A stretch of DNA of 64,000 bases. It comes from an uncultured Flavobacteriales bacterium. GTDB taxonomy: Bacteria > Bacteroidota > Bacteroidia > Flavobacteriales_G > Salibacteraceae. Where the stretch lies: NCBI GenBank assembly GCA_943788725.1, contig CALSRJ010000005.1, forward strand, positions 124,001-188,000, read 5' to 3'. Numbering within the stretch: the stretch's first letter is position 1; each line of letters opens with the position of its first letter. The notes below the pieces were generated by a model. That model saw only the letters and a list, made by a program, of their open reading frames with translations, did not search any database and had not been told where the DNA came from. The position numbers and the translations under genes are program-made. This document shows, one piece after another, positions 43,426-51,170 of this stretch.

Positions 43426-45162
43426 ATGCTGCAGAAACGTTGGAACATCTTTCCCCATCCTGAAAAGGAGGAGATCGAAGACCTGAAAAGGGCCATCAAT
43501 GCCAGCGATACATTGGCGGCATTGCTCATCCAGCGACGCATAACAGATTTCGAAGTGGCCCGCCGATTCTTCAATCCTTCCTTAAAGCAGCTGCACGATC
43601 CCTTCCAGTTAAAAGACATGCAAGTGGCCGTTGATAGAGTGACGAAAGCCATCGAGTCAGGAGAGAATATTTTGGTTTACGGCGATTATGATGTCGACGG
43701 CACTACTGCGGTATCTCTGGTGTACGATTTCCTTATGCACGAGTATGAGAATGTGAGCTACTATATCCCAGACCGATATGGAGAAGGGTATGGAATCAGC
43801 TTTCAAGGCATTGACTTTGCGGAGGACAATGGAGTGACCTTGGTCATTGCATTAGACTGCGGAGTGAAGGCAATTGATCAGGTCGCGTACGCGGCAGAGA
43901 AGGGGATTGATTTTATCGTGTGTGATCACCACCTTCCTGGGGATGCGTTGCCAGCGGCGGTTGCAATTCTCAATCCGCTTCAGGAGGGCTGCGCTTATCC
44001 CTTCAAGGCTTTGTGTGGTTGTGCGATCGGTTTCAAACTCATTCAAGCATTGGCCCATGCTTGGGACATGGAAAAGGAAACGCCCTTCAAGTACATCGAC
44101 TTGGTTGCGATTGCAACGGCGGCGGACATTGTTCCGATGGTGGAGGAGAACCGAATTCTTACGTATTGGGGCATCAAACAAATGGAGCGCGTGCTTCGTC
44201 CTGGTATTGCCCAGATGTTGGAAGGGGCTGGGTTGGCGGAGAATGGAAAACTGAGTAAGCCGGTGCTCACCGTCAGCGATTTAGTCTTTAAGATCGGACC
44301 GCGCATCAATGCAGCCGGAAGGATGAAGCACGGAAGCCTGGCGGTAGATCTGTTGACGGCAACTACCCAAAAACAGGCAGAGTTGCCTGCTGAGGAGGTC
44401 AATCAAAACAACCTAGACAGACGAGAAGTGGACAAACAAACCATGGACGAGGCATTGGAGATGATCTATGCCGATGAAGCTTTGTCTGCAGCGAAGTCTA
44501 CCGTGCTCTTTGCTAAGCATTGGCACAAAGGCGTAGTGGGAATTGCTGCTTCTAGAGTGCAAGATCACTTTTACCGTCCGACCATCATTTTGACCGAATC
44601 CAATGGCAAGGCCTCAGGTTCGGCAAGATCTGTAAATGGTTACGACGTGCACGCGGCCATCGAGCAGTGTGCAGACCTCTTAGAGAACTTTGGAGGACAC
44701 CCAGCCGCCGCCGGAATGACCTTAGCCTTAGAGAACGTCAAGACGTTCCAGCAACGTTTTGAGGAAGTCGTGGCGTCTTCGATCGAGCCGGATCAGTTGA
44801 TTCCCACCATCCAAATCGACCTTGAAGTGAACTTCGTCGACTTGACTAAGAACCTACAGAAGACACTTGACCGCATGGCTCCTTTTGGTCCTGGAAACAT
44901 GAAGCCCGTATTCGTTACGCATCATGTGTGCGACACAGGTAAGAGCAAGCGGGTGGGCGATGGCACGCATCTGAAACTGGAAGTATTCCAAGATGGGAAC
45001 CGCGGTGTTAAGTTCAGCGGCATTGCTTTTGGCATGGGAGATTTGATCAGTGAAATCGAGACAGGAAAGAAATTCAGCGTGGCGTATACCTTAGAAGAGA
45101 ATGTCTACAAAGGGGTCTCTAACCTACAGCTCTTAGTGCGGGATATTCACTTTATCGATTGA
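43426..45162 (+). CDS. recJ: Single-stranded-DNA-specific exonuclease RecJ
   Basis: 578 residues with the full RecJ layout: DHH domain with VYGDYDVDGTTAVSLVYDFL (about 80-100) and VCDHHLPG (about 165), DHHA1 domain with GSARSVNGYDVHAAIEQCAD and FGGHPAAAGMTLA, and the C-terminal OB-like domain ending LQLLVRDIHFID. RecJ degrades single-stranded DNA 5' to 3' in recombination and mismatch repair. Its last 11 bp overlap the convergent barrel-fusion gene. Confidence 0.95.
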   Translation: MLQKRWNIFPHPEKEEIEDLKRAINASDTLAALLIQRRITDFEVARRFFNPSLKQLHDPFQLKDMQVAVDRVTKAIESGENILVYGDYDVDGTTAVSLVYDFLMHEYENVSYYIPDRYGEGYGISFQGIDFAEDNGVTLVIALDCGVKAIDQVAYAAEKGIDFIVCDHHLPGDALPAAVAILNPLQEGCAYPFKALCGCAIGFKLIQALAHAWDMEKETPFKYIDLVAIATAADIVPMVEENRILTYWGIKQMERVLRPGIAQMLEGAGLAENGKLSKPVLTVSDLVFKIGPRINAAGRMKHGSLAVDLLTATTQKQAELPAEEVNQNNLDRREVDKQTMDEALEMIYADEALSAAKSTVLFAKHWHKGVVGIAASRVQDHFYRPTIILTESNGKASGSARSVNGYDVHAAIEQCADLLENFGGHPAAAGMTLALENVKTFQQRFEEVVASSIEPDQLIPTIQIDLEVNFVDLTKNLQKTLDRMAPFGPGNMKPVFVTHHVCDTGKSKRVGDGTHLKLEVFQDGNRGVKFSGIAFGMGDLISEIETGKKFSVAYTLEENVYKGVSNLQLLVRDIHFID

Positions 45163-46471
45163 CGAATCGATAACTCAAGCCGACGCGCAATTGATGGTTG
45201 TGGTGGTTGACATCACCGCTTGCGAAGAAGGAGTCATCCGTAATGTCAAAGAGTCCATAGCGCATTTGTGCGTTTGCAAACCATCGTTGTGTCAACTGCA
45301 TGCGATATCCTATCAGTCCTGCTACGTCGAAGTTGGCAAATCCAGCGCGAGGGCCATTTTCATTGACAACAACGGTTTCGATTTCCCATGGAATTCCAAA
45401 GCCTACATCCTCATTTTTCATGCGTACCAATGGACTGAAGGCCATACCAAATGACACGCTGTGGCGGGCTCCAAATCGATATCCAAACATGATGGGAATG
45501 TCGAGGTATCCGACGGCGCGCGATTGTAGTTTTTGATCAGGAGTGATGACGCTAAAGTTTTGAATGATGGCTTCGCGTTGATTGTAAATGACACCCGTAG
45601 AAGCGAATAGGCGATCGTTGAAATTGTAGCTTGCTGCCAAAGACGCGTAGCTTCCGATGTCCAAAGGTTGGGGAGAGGGTGCGTAAAGGACGGCTGCTCC
45701 CAGCAGGCCAAAACCTGCAGTTATTTCGAAAACAGGACTTGAGCGTTCAAGCATGTCTTTCTTCAGCTTTTCGCGAGATAAAATGCTTGATGCGTCTCCT
45801 GCACCGAGTCGTCCTACTTCGAAGGTTGGCATTTCGCTCAGGACTGTATTCAGTGCAGATTGGGTGGAATTGAAGGCGCTTGCAGATGATTCCGGCGCGC
45901 GATTGTCGCTCACCTTCATGTCAGGAACTTGAACGCTTGTTTCGGATTCGATGGCTGCTAGCGCATCGTTAGAAAGCCGCTGAACTTCCTGTTTTGAATC
46001 GTCGGAACCAATAGCCGAACCCAGTGATGCTTCTAAATCGCTGACCTTAGTCGATTTACTTTCCTTTAAGTCTTGGGCATTGGATGCTGTTGCTTTCGAG
46101 ATAAGAGTAATTCCTTGTGCCGTTTCCAGCGCTGGAGAAGCCGAAGTTTTTGTTTCTAAAGATTCATATGCCTTATCACTGGAACGAGAGTGGCTAGAGG
46201 ATGGCGACGGGGTGGAACCTTCTGCGTTCACGACTTCGTGCACGGAAGGGGCATCAGTAACCGTCGATGCATCCGGTAGCGCAAACCAAGTGATACCTAA
46301 CAAAGCAATCACGGGCACAGCGATGAACAATGCTTTCTTAAGGAGCAGCATGCGGAAATGATTATCAAGAAGGCCACTGGCACCACTCCAAGCGGCGTCA
46401 GAATACCCTCCGGCTTCAGTTCCGCTGAGTTTCTGTCTAATTAGTTCGTCTATGCGTTCGTGCTCACTCAT
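45152..46471 (-). CDS. Putative anti-sigma-like protein fused to an outer-membrane beta-barrel
   Basis: 439 residues in three parts. Residues 1-45 are cytoplasmic-type (SEHERIDELIRQKLSGTEAG, AAWSGASGLLDNHFRM) in the position of an anti-sigma domain; one membrane helix follows (ALFIAVPVIALLGITWF, about 47-63). Residues 64-250 are a Ser/Ala/Glu-rich low-complexity linker. The last 190 form an outer-membrane barrel pattern (VFEITAGFGLLGAAVLY, YLDIPIMFGYRFGARH, HQLRVGLSYRFVNR). It lies 4 bp after the ECF sigma gene. The topology implies one chain spanning both membranes. Barrel proteins after sigma genes are frequent in Bacteroidota; a regulatory role is inference. Confidence 0.75.
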   Translation of the reverse strand: MSEHERIDELIRQKLSGTEAGGYSDAAWSGASGLLDNHFRMLLLKKALFIAVPVIALLGITWFALPDASTVTDAPSVHEVVNAEGSTPSPSSSHSRSSDKAYESLETKTSASPALETAQGITLISKATASNAQDLKESKSTKVSDLEASLGSAIGSDDSKQEVQRLSNDALAAIESETSVQVPDMKVSDNRAPESSASAFNSTQSALNTVLSEMPTFEVGRLGAGDASSILSREKLKKDMLERSSPVFEITAGFGLLGAAVLYAPSPQPLDIGSYASLAASYNFNDRLFASTGVIYNQREAIIQNFSVITPDQKLQSRAVGYLDIPIMFGYRFGARHSVSFGMAFSPLVRMKNEDVGFGIPWEIETVVVNENGPRAGFANFDVAGLIGYRMQLTQRWFANAQMRYGLFDITDDSFFASGDVNHHNHQLRVGLSYRFVNR

Positions 46472-46475
46472 GTGG

Positions 46476-47042
46476 CTATAACGTCAATGTCATCATTCGT
46501 TTCATGGCTTTTTTTATCATCTCCTGAAGTGATTTCCGCGCGAAAGAAACGTGCCATTTACTCGTTCCATCGCTGATTTCTAACATCGCTCCAATCTCTT
46601 TGTGCGAGTACCCTTCGATGGCGTAGAGGTTGAACACCTTTTGGCTCATCGCGGGTAAACGCTGGATCATCTCTCTCAGCTCCTGAGCTTCCAGTTCTTG
46701 AGCTGCGTCATTGAAATCTACAGCCCCCGTGAACGGGACTTCGTCAATGTCTGCTCCGGTCATGTGCTCCCTTCGCTTCTTATCTCTTCTAAACTCGTCA
46801 ATGATCGTATTTACCATTACCCTGGCTATCCAGGATCCGAACGGGATCTCTTCCTTGTACTTGTCGAGGTTACTGATGATCTTCAGAAAGCCTTGGTTCA
46901 AATGGCTTTCTGCATCCTCTCGGTTATTGCAATACCTCAGGCATATCGCCATGAGGTACCCAAAACAAAGGCGATACAGCTCATTGTGAGCTGTGCGGTC
47001 GTTCTTACGACACCGCGCCAAGAGTTCGGGGTGGACTTGCAT
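46476..47042 (-). CDS. ECF-type RNA polymerase sigma factor
   Basis: 188 residues with sigma region 2 (NELYRLCFGYLMAICLRYCN, IPFGSWIARVMVNTIIDEFR) and region 4 (QKVFNLYAIEGYSHKEIGAM, LEISDGTSKWHVSFARKSLQ). It lacks regions 1 and 3, as ECF sigma factors do. It would direct RNA polymerase to a small regulon, controlled by the membrane protein encoded directly downstream. Targets cannot be read here. Confidence 0.92.
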   Translation of the reverse strand: MQVHPELLARCRKNDRTAHNELYRLCFGYLMAICLRYCNNREDAESHLNQGFLKIISNLDKYKEEIPFGSWIARVMVNTIIDEFRRDKKRREHMTGADIDEVPFTGAVDFNDAAQELEAQELREMIQRLPAMSQKVFNLYAIEGYSHKEIGAMLEISDGTSKWHVSFARKSLQEMIKKAMKRMMTLTL

Positions 47043-47199
47043 GCTACTAAATACGCACCTTTTGGTGTAAGCGTTGCAATTTCAGTCGTTTTGCTGGAAC
47101 CTTCGTTCATCATTTACCTGTCGAAAGCTTTTGAAAAGCGCTCGTTCGACGGGGTACACGCAGGTTAATAGAAGAGGGTTGGGTAAGGGGATAAAAAAA

Positions 47200-47451
47200 T
47201 CAGAAAGTCAAAGAGAAATTGACCGGTTCTACGCTCCGAATCTCTGGAACAAGCCGCATAATAGCATCTTCTACACCATTCTTGAAGGTCATGTTATTCA
47301 TCGAGCATGAGCTACACGCTCCGGTAAATTCAATGCGCAAGATGTTCTCATCGGTAATTTCCACAACGCTCAAGTCGCCTCCATCTGCATTGAGGAATGG
47401 ACGGATTTCGTCCAGCGCCTCTACCACTTTGTCCATCAGGTCTTTTTCCAT
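47200..47451 (-). CDS. NifU C-terminal-domain Fe-S scaffold protein
   Basis: About 83 residues from ATG 47451 (MEKDLMDKVVEALDEIRPFL); an ATG at 47460 is also in frame. The NifU C-terminal domain is complete, with NADGGDLSVVEI and the cluster-binding CSSC in FTGACSSCSMNNMTF. It carries or transfers Fe-S clusters in the cytoplasm. It lies about 25 bp after the Mrp-type ATPase gene, another Fe-S carrier, so the two are a functional pair. A TACCTTTG at 47461-47468 on the minus strand may be an internal promoter. Confidence 0.9.
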   Translation of the reverse strand: MEKDLMDKVVEALDEIRPFLNADGGDLSVVEITDENILRIEFTGACSSCSMNNMTFKNGVEDAIMRLVPEIRSVEPVNFSLTF

Positions 47452-47475
47452 AACTCCCATCAAAGGTAATAACTG

Positions 47476-48540
47476 CTATGCAACCTCTGGAGCTTTCAAT
47501 AAGTTGTCGATGAGCGCATTGAAAGCATTTGCTTGTGGGGTGTTTTCTTGCAAAACAGCTGGACGTCCTACATCACCAGACTCTCGAATGCTTTGCACCA
47601 ATGGTATTTGGCCCAGCAGTGTGACATTCAGCTCTTCGGCGAGGCTCTTTGCGCCGTCTTTTCCGAAGATGTAGTATTTGTTGTCGGGCAATTCTTCCGG
47701 TGTAAACCAGCTCATGTTCTCAACAATACCGAGTACGGGAACATTGATTTCTGGCAGTTGGAACATCCCTACGCCTTTACGAGCATCGGCTAAGGCTACG
47801 TTTTGCGGGGTACTCACGATTACCACGCCATCCAGCGGAATGTCTTGTACCAATGAAAGGTGTACATCGCCTGTTCCTGGAGGAAGGTCGATCAGCATGT
47901 AGTCGATATCGCCCCACTCTACATCCGAAAACATCTGCTTCAACGCTTTGCTCGCCATGGGGCCACGCCAAACAATGGCTTGATTCGTCTCGGCGAAAAA
48001 ACCGATCGAGAGGATCTTTACACCGTAGCTCTCAACCGGCAGCATTTTATTGTTTGTCTCGGTGCCTGAGAGGGAAGGCTTTTCATCCAATACATCAAAC
48101 ATTAGGGGCATGGAAGGTCCATAGATGTCGGCATCTACTAATGCCACTTTGTATCCACGCTTAGCTAGTCCAGCGGAAATGTTTGCGCATACCGTGCTTT
48201 TCCCTACCCCGCCTTTTCCAGAGGCAACGGCGATGAATTTCTTTACTGAAGGCATAAATCGGCGCTGTTCTTGTGGCCGGTCAGCACTTTTAGGCAAGGC
48301 TTCTACTTCAACTAATACTCCGACATCCTCACCCAGAAAACGCCGCACCTGATGGATGCAAGCCTCTTCCAAGCGCTTGCGGGAATGCATGGCTGGGTTG
48401 CTCGATTTTACTTTGAAGGAAATGGTATTCCCTTCGGCTTTGATGTCAGACACTAACCCAAGGCTTACGATGTCTTTTTTCAATTCTGGCTCTAACACAT
48501 GTGAGAGCGCTTCTAGTACTTGTTCGTGACTTGCTGCCAT
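47476..48540 (-). CDS. mrp: Mrp/NBP35-family Fe-S carrier ATPase
   Basis: 354 residues. A MIP18-like N-terminal domain (about 1-85) precedes the P-loop domain: deviant Walker A GKGGVGKSTVCANISAGLA, VDADIYGPSMPLMFDV, and DYMLIDLPPGTGDVHLSL. The CPxC motif that follows ENMS in many ApbC/Mrp proteins is replaced by WFTPEELPDNKYYIFG, so cluster binding must differ. By family it helps deliver Fe-S clusters. Co-directional with the NifU-C gene and 6 bp downstream of the thioesterase gene. Confidence 0.92.
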   Translation of the reverse strand: MAASHEQVLEALSHVLEPELKKDIVSLGLVSDIKAEGNTISFKVKSSNPAMHSRKRLEEACIHQVRRFLGEDVGVLVEVEALPKSADRPQEQRRFMPSVKKFIAVASGKGGVGKSTVCANISAGLAKRGYKVALVDADIYGPSMPLMFDVLDEKPSLSGTETNNKMLPVESYGVKILSIGFFAETNQAIVWRGPMASKALKQMFSDVEWGDIDYMLIDLPPGTGDVHLSLVQDIPLDGVVIVSTPQNVALADARKGVGMFQLPEINVPVLGIVENMSWFTPEELPDNKYYIFGKDGAKSLAEELNVTLLGQIPLVQSIRESGDVGRPAVLQENTPQANAFNALIDNLLKAPEVA

Positions 48541-48546
48541 GTTTTC

Positions 48547-49068
48547 TTATTCTGCTAGGTCTTCAAAAATTGCTTTGAGTTCAGTTGCATCCTTAGGCTT
48601 CATGCGGCCGGCTAGGATCAAGCTGAGCTGTCGTCTTCGGAGGGCTCCATCGTAGCGTTGCTTCTCAACGTCAGATTCCGGAATCAGTTCGGGAACATCA
48701 ATGGGATTGCCCATTTGATCTACGGCCACAAACGTGAATATTGCCTCGTTGCATTTACTCTTCGAAACAGTTTTGTGATCTTCGGCCCAAACCTCTATAA
48801 ATACTTCCATGCTCGAGCCAAAAGCTCTAGACACCTTGGCTTCTACCGTGACGAAGTCGCCAAGGCCAACAGGCTGGTTAAAAGAGATGTTATTGACAGA
48901 GGCGGTGACCACCACTCTTCCGCAGTGGCGATGCGCAGCAACCGCAGAGATAACGTCCATCCAATACATCAGTCGGCCCCCCATAAGGTTGCCCAGTGTA
49001 TTGGTATCGTCAGGCAGCACAATATGCGTTGACGTGGCACACGATTCTGAAGGTGTTTTAGCTCTCAT
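48547..49068 (-). CDS. Hotdog-fold acyl-CoA thioesterase
   Basis: 173 residues from ATG 49068 (MRAKTPSES); the longer frame to 49092 starts with TTG and overlaps the promoter box. The YciA/BACH hotdog motif is clear: LPDDTNTLGNLMGGRLMYWM, then VTASVNNISFNQPVGLGDFV and a C-terminal helix (AGRMKPKDATELKAIFEDLA). It hydrolyses acyl-CoA in the cytoplasm; chain length preference is unknown. First gene of a possible thioesterase-mrp-nifU transcript. Confidence 0.88.
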   Translation of the reverse strand: MRAKTPSESCATSTHIVLPDDTNTLGNLMGGRLMYWMDVISAVAAHRHCGRVVVTASVNNISFNQPVGLGDFVTVEAKVSRAFGSSMEVFIEVWAEDHKTVSKSKCNEAIFTFVAVDQMGNPIDVPELIPESDVEKQRYDGALRRRQLSLILAGRMKPKDATELKAIFEDLAE

Positions 49069-49089
49069 CTCTTCCCAAAATGTTTCTTG

Positions 49090-49097
49090 CAAAGGTA
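49090..49097 (-). promoter_or_regulatory. -7 promoter box of the thioesterase gene
   Basis: Minus-strand TACCTTTG matches TAnnTTTG and lies 21 bp before the ATG at 49068, which decides that start. The divergent hemJ begins at 49132, with a TACCTTCG (49119-49126) as its own likely box. Confidence 0.55.
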
Positions 49098-49131
49098 GAA
49101 TCTACAACGGGTTGACTTACCTTCGGCACCC

Positions 49132-49656
49132 ATGTATTTCTACCTAAAAGCACTGCACATCATTTTCGTAGTTAGTTGGTTCGCTGGACTGTTTTACATG
49201 GTTCGGCTGTTTATCTATCACACGGAGGCAGAGACCAAAGACGATCAGGAGAAAAGCATTCTTCAGTCCCAGTTTAAAATAATGGAGCATCGGCTGTGGT
49301 ACATCATTACTTGGCCTGCAGCAATATTGGCAACGTTGTTTGGATACTGGTTGGTCTTTGAGATGAACCTTTGGACGCAGCCATGGATGATGGTGAAGTT
49401 GATTTTGACCTCCTTGCTTTGGGTCTACCATTTGATTACCCACCGAATTTACTTGGACTATGCGCAGAATAAGGTAAATTGGTCATCCGGAAAGCTCAGG
49501 ATGTGGAACGAAGTTGCCACCCTTTGGCTCGTTTCAATCGTCTTTGTGGTTGTCTTGAAAGGCACCATGGATTGGATTTATGGCACGGTCGGATTCTTTA
49601 CGGTGGGAGTATTGTTGATGCTCGGCATCCGATTATATCGGAGGGTAGATAAATAA
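49132..49656 (+). CDS. hemJ: HemJ-type protoporphyrinogen IX oxidase
   Basis: 174 residues with four membrane helices and the conserved start YLKALHIIFVVSWFAGLFYM with essential His and following RLFIYH. The later KLILTSLLWVYHLITHRIYL carries further conserved His. HemJ oxidises protoporphyrinogen IX to protoporphyrin in the inner membrane, the penultimate heme step. hemB occurs elsewhere in the window. It ends just before the marR operator. Confidence 0.9.
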   Translation: MYFYLKALHIIFVVSWFAGLFYMVRLFIYHTEAETKDDQEKSILQSQFKIMEHRLWYIITWPAAILATLFGYWLVFEMNLWTQPWMMVKLILTSLLWVYHLITHRIYLDYAQNKVNWSSGKLRMWNEVATLWLVSIVFVVVLKGTMDWIYGTVGFFTVGVLLMLGIRLYRRVDK

Positions 49657-49662
49657 TACACC

Positions 49663-49689
49663 TACACTTAGTGTAAAAACATACATTTG
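49663..49689 (+). promoter_or_regulatory. Promoter and palindromic operator of marR
   Basis: TACACT-T-AGTGTA (49663-49675) is a perfect 13-bp palindrome, and TACATTTG (49682-49689) is a -7 box. The palindrome lies between the -33 and -7 regions, the usual place for MarR autorepression. The marR start follows at 49707. Confidence 0.6.
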
Positions 49690-49706
49690 CAATTCAATTA
49701 TAGGTC

Positions 49707-50159
49707 ATGGGTAGCATTGGTGAAGAGATCAAACAAAAGGAATTCGCGAACGAATACAGCAAATTGCTGATCAATGTGATGTACACCGCGAGTTGGCTCA
49801 ATGGCTTGCAGAGTTCGATTTTCAAAGAGCATACTCTGACACCTCAACAATACAATTCACTTAGGATTTTGCGTGGTCAATACCCAGAAGCTGCGTCCGT
49901 GAATCTTTTAAAGGACAGGATGATCGATAAAATGAGCAACGTGTCAAGGATTGTTGATAAGCTCAAGGCTAAAGATTTGGTTACGAGGAAACCGTGCAAA
50001 CAGGACCGGAGGCAAGTGGATGTGAAGATCACAGACAAGGGCTTGAAGCTGCTTAAAGTGATCGATGAGCAAATGGTAGATTGGGAGAAGAATCTGCATA
50101 CTATTTCAGAAAAGGAGGCGGCGACTACGAATGCCCTCCTCGACAAATGGCGCTCTTAA
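49707..50159 (+). CDS. MarR-family transcriptional regulator
   Basis: 150 residues with a winged helix: LTPQQYNSLRILRGQYPEAA, MIDKMSNVSRIVDKLKAKDL (recognition helix) and the wing VTRKPCKQDRRQVDVKITDK. Flanking helices form the dimer. It likely represses its own promoter through the palindrome at 49663-49675. Ligand and other targets unknown; no efflux gene is adjacent. Confidence 0.9.
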   Translation: MGSIGEEIKQKEFANEYSKLLINVMYTASWLNGLQSSIFKEHTLTPQQYNSLRILRGQYPEAASVNLLKDRMIDKMSNVSRIVDKLKAKDLVTRKPCKQDRRQVDVKITDKGLKLLKVIDEQMVDWEKNLHTISEKEAATTNALLDKWRS

Positions 50160-50203
50160 AACGGCTACCTAACAAAAATTATCGACCAACGGCTTTGAGG
50201 TAG

Positions 50204-50226
50204 ACTTTGACGACCCACGTCAAAGT
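50204..50226. repeat. Perfect 9-bp inverted repeat between marR and the primary sigma gene
   Basis: ACTTTGACG (50204-50212), 5-base spacer, CGTCAAAGT (50218-50226), then TTTC. It lies 45 bp after marR and about 84 bp before the sigma gene. It may be an operator for the sigma gene or a weak marR terminator; the T run is too short to decide. Confidence 0.5.
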
Positions 50227-50309
50227 TTTCAAGATCAAATTGTGAATTAGCAAATAATTGCTACATTCAGCAACCTTTTGATGTCTAACCAACCTCTAAC
50301 CTAAAGCCT

Positions 50310-51170
50310 ATGCGTCAGCTTAAGATAACCAAGCAGCTAACGAACCGCGACAGCAAGTCCATCGATAAATACCTGAGTGATGTCTCTAAAGAAGAGATGA
50401 TCAATGCAGAAGAAGAAGTCAGACTCGCCGTTCGCATCAAACAGGGAGATGAAACCGCCTTGAATAAATTAGTGAGTGCGAACCTGCGCTTTGTGATTTC
50501 TGTAGCGAAACAGTACCAAGGCCATGGCCTGACGCTAGAAGACCTGATCGCAGAGGGAAACATTGGACTGATCATCGCCGCAAAGCGCTTCGATGAGACC
50601 AAGGGGTTCAAATTCATTTCTTACGCCGTTTGGTGGATCCGTCAAAGCATCATGCAGGCCATAGCAGAGAACAGCCGGGTCGTCCGTTTACCACTTAACA
50701 AGGTGAGTGCCATCCAAAAAGTAGCGCAGGCATTCTCAGCCTTAGAGCAGAAATTTGAACGACCCCCTTCTAATGATGAGATCGGTGAACTCTTGGAGTC
50801 GAATCCAGATAGCGTCAGCGATCTTTTTGTATATGCACAGAAGCAAGTGTCCGTGGACGCTCCGCTGATGGAGGGTGAAGACAATAGTTTGTTGCACGTA
50901 ATGGCAAACAATGATTCTGATATTCCGACTGATCTTTTGATGCACGAATCGCTTCGTCGAGATATCGAACGCGTGTTGGTCAATCTGAAGGAAAGAGAGG
51001 CAGACGTGTTAAGGTTATCTTTCGGACTGAATGGAGTTCCACCGATGACTTTGGAAGAAATTGCGAATAATTTGGGACTTACTCGAGAGCGCATCCGACA
51101 GATTCGCGAAAAGGGATTGAGGAGTTTGCGTAAGAAGGCGAACAGCCACTTGCTGAAGAACTACTTGTAA
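50310..51170 (+). CDS. rpoD: Primary sigma factor (RpoD/SigA)
   Basis: 286 residues, the short form typical of Bacteroidota without region 1.1. Region 1.2 and 2 (DKYLSDVSKEEMINAEEEVR, LRFVISVAKQYQGHGLTLED, FKFISYAVWWIRQSIMQAIA), region 3 and region 4 (MTLEEIANNLGLTRERIRQI) are present. It recognises the TTG/TAnnTTTG promoters seen through the window. The stop overlaps the convergent SPOR gene by 10 bp, and its terminator lies inside that gene. Confidence 0.95.
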   Translation: MRQLKITKQLTNRDSKSIDKYLSDVSKEEMINAEEEVRLAVRIKQGDETALNKLVSANLRFVISVAKQYQGHGLTLEDLIAEGNIGLIIAAKRFDETKGFKFISYAVWWIRQSIMQAIAENSRVVRLPLNKVSAIQKVAQAFSALEQKFERPPSNDEIGELLESNPDSVSDLFVYAQKQVSVDAPLMEGEDNSLLHVMANNDSDIPTDLLMHESLRRDIERVLVNLKEREADVLRLSFGLNGVPPMTLEEIANNLGLTRERIRQIREKGLRSLRKKANSHLLKNYL

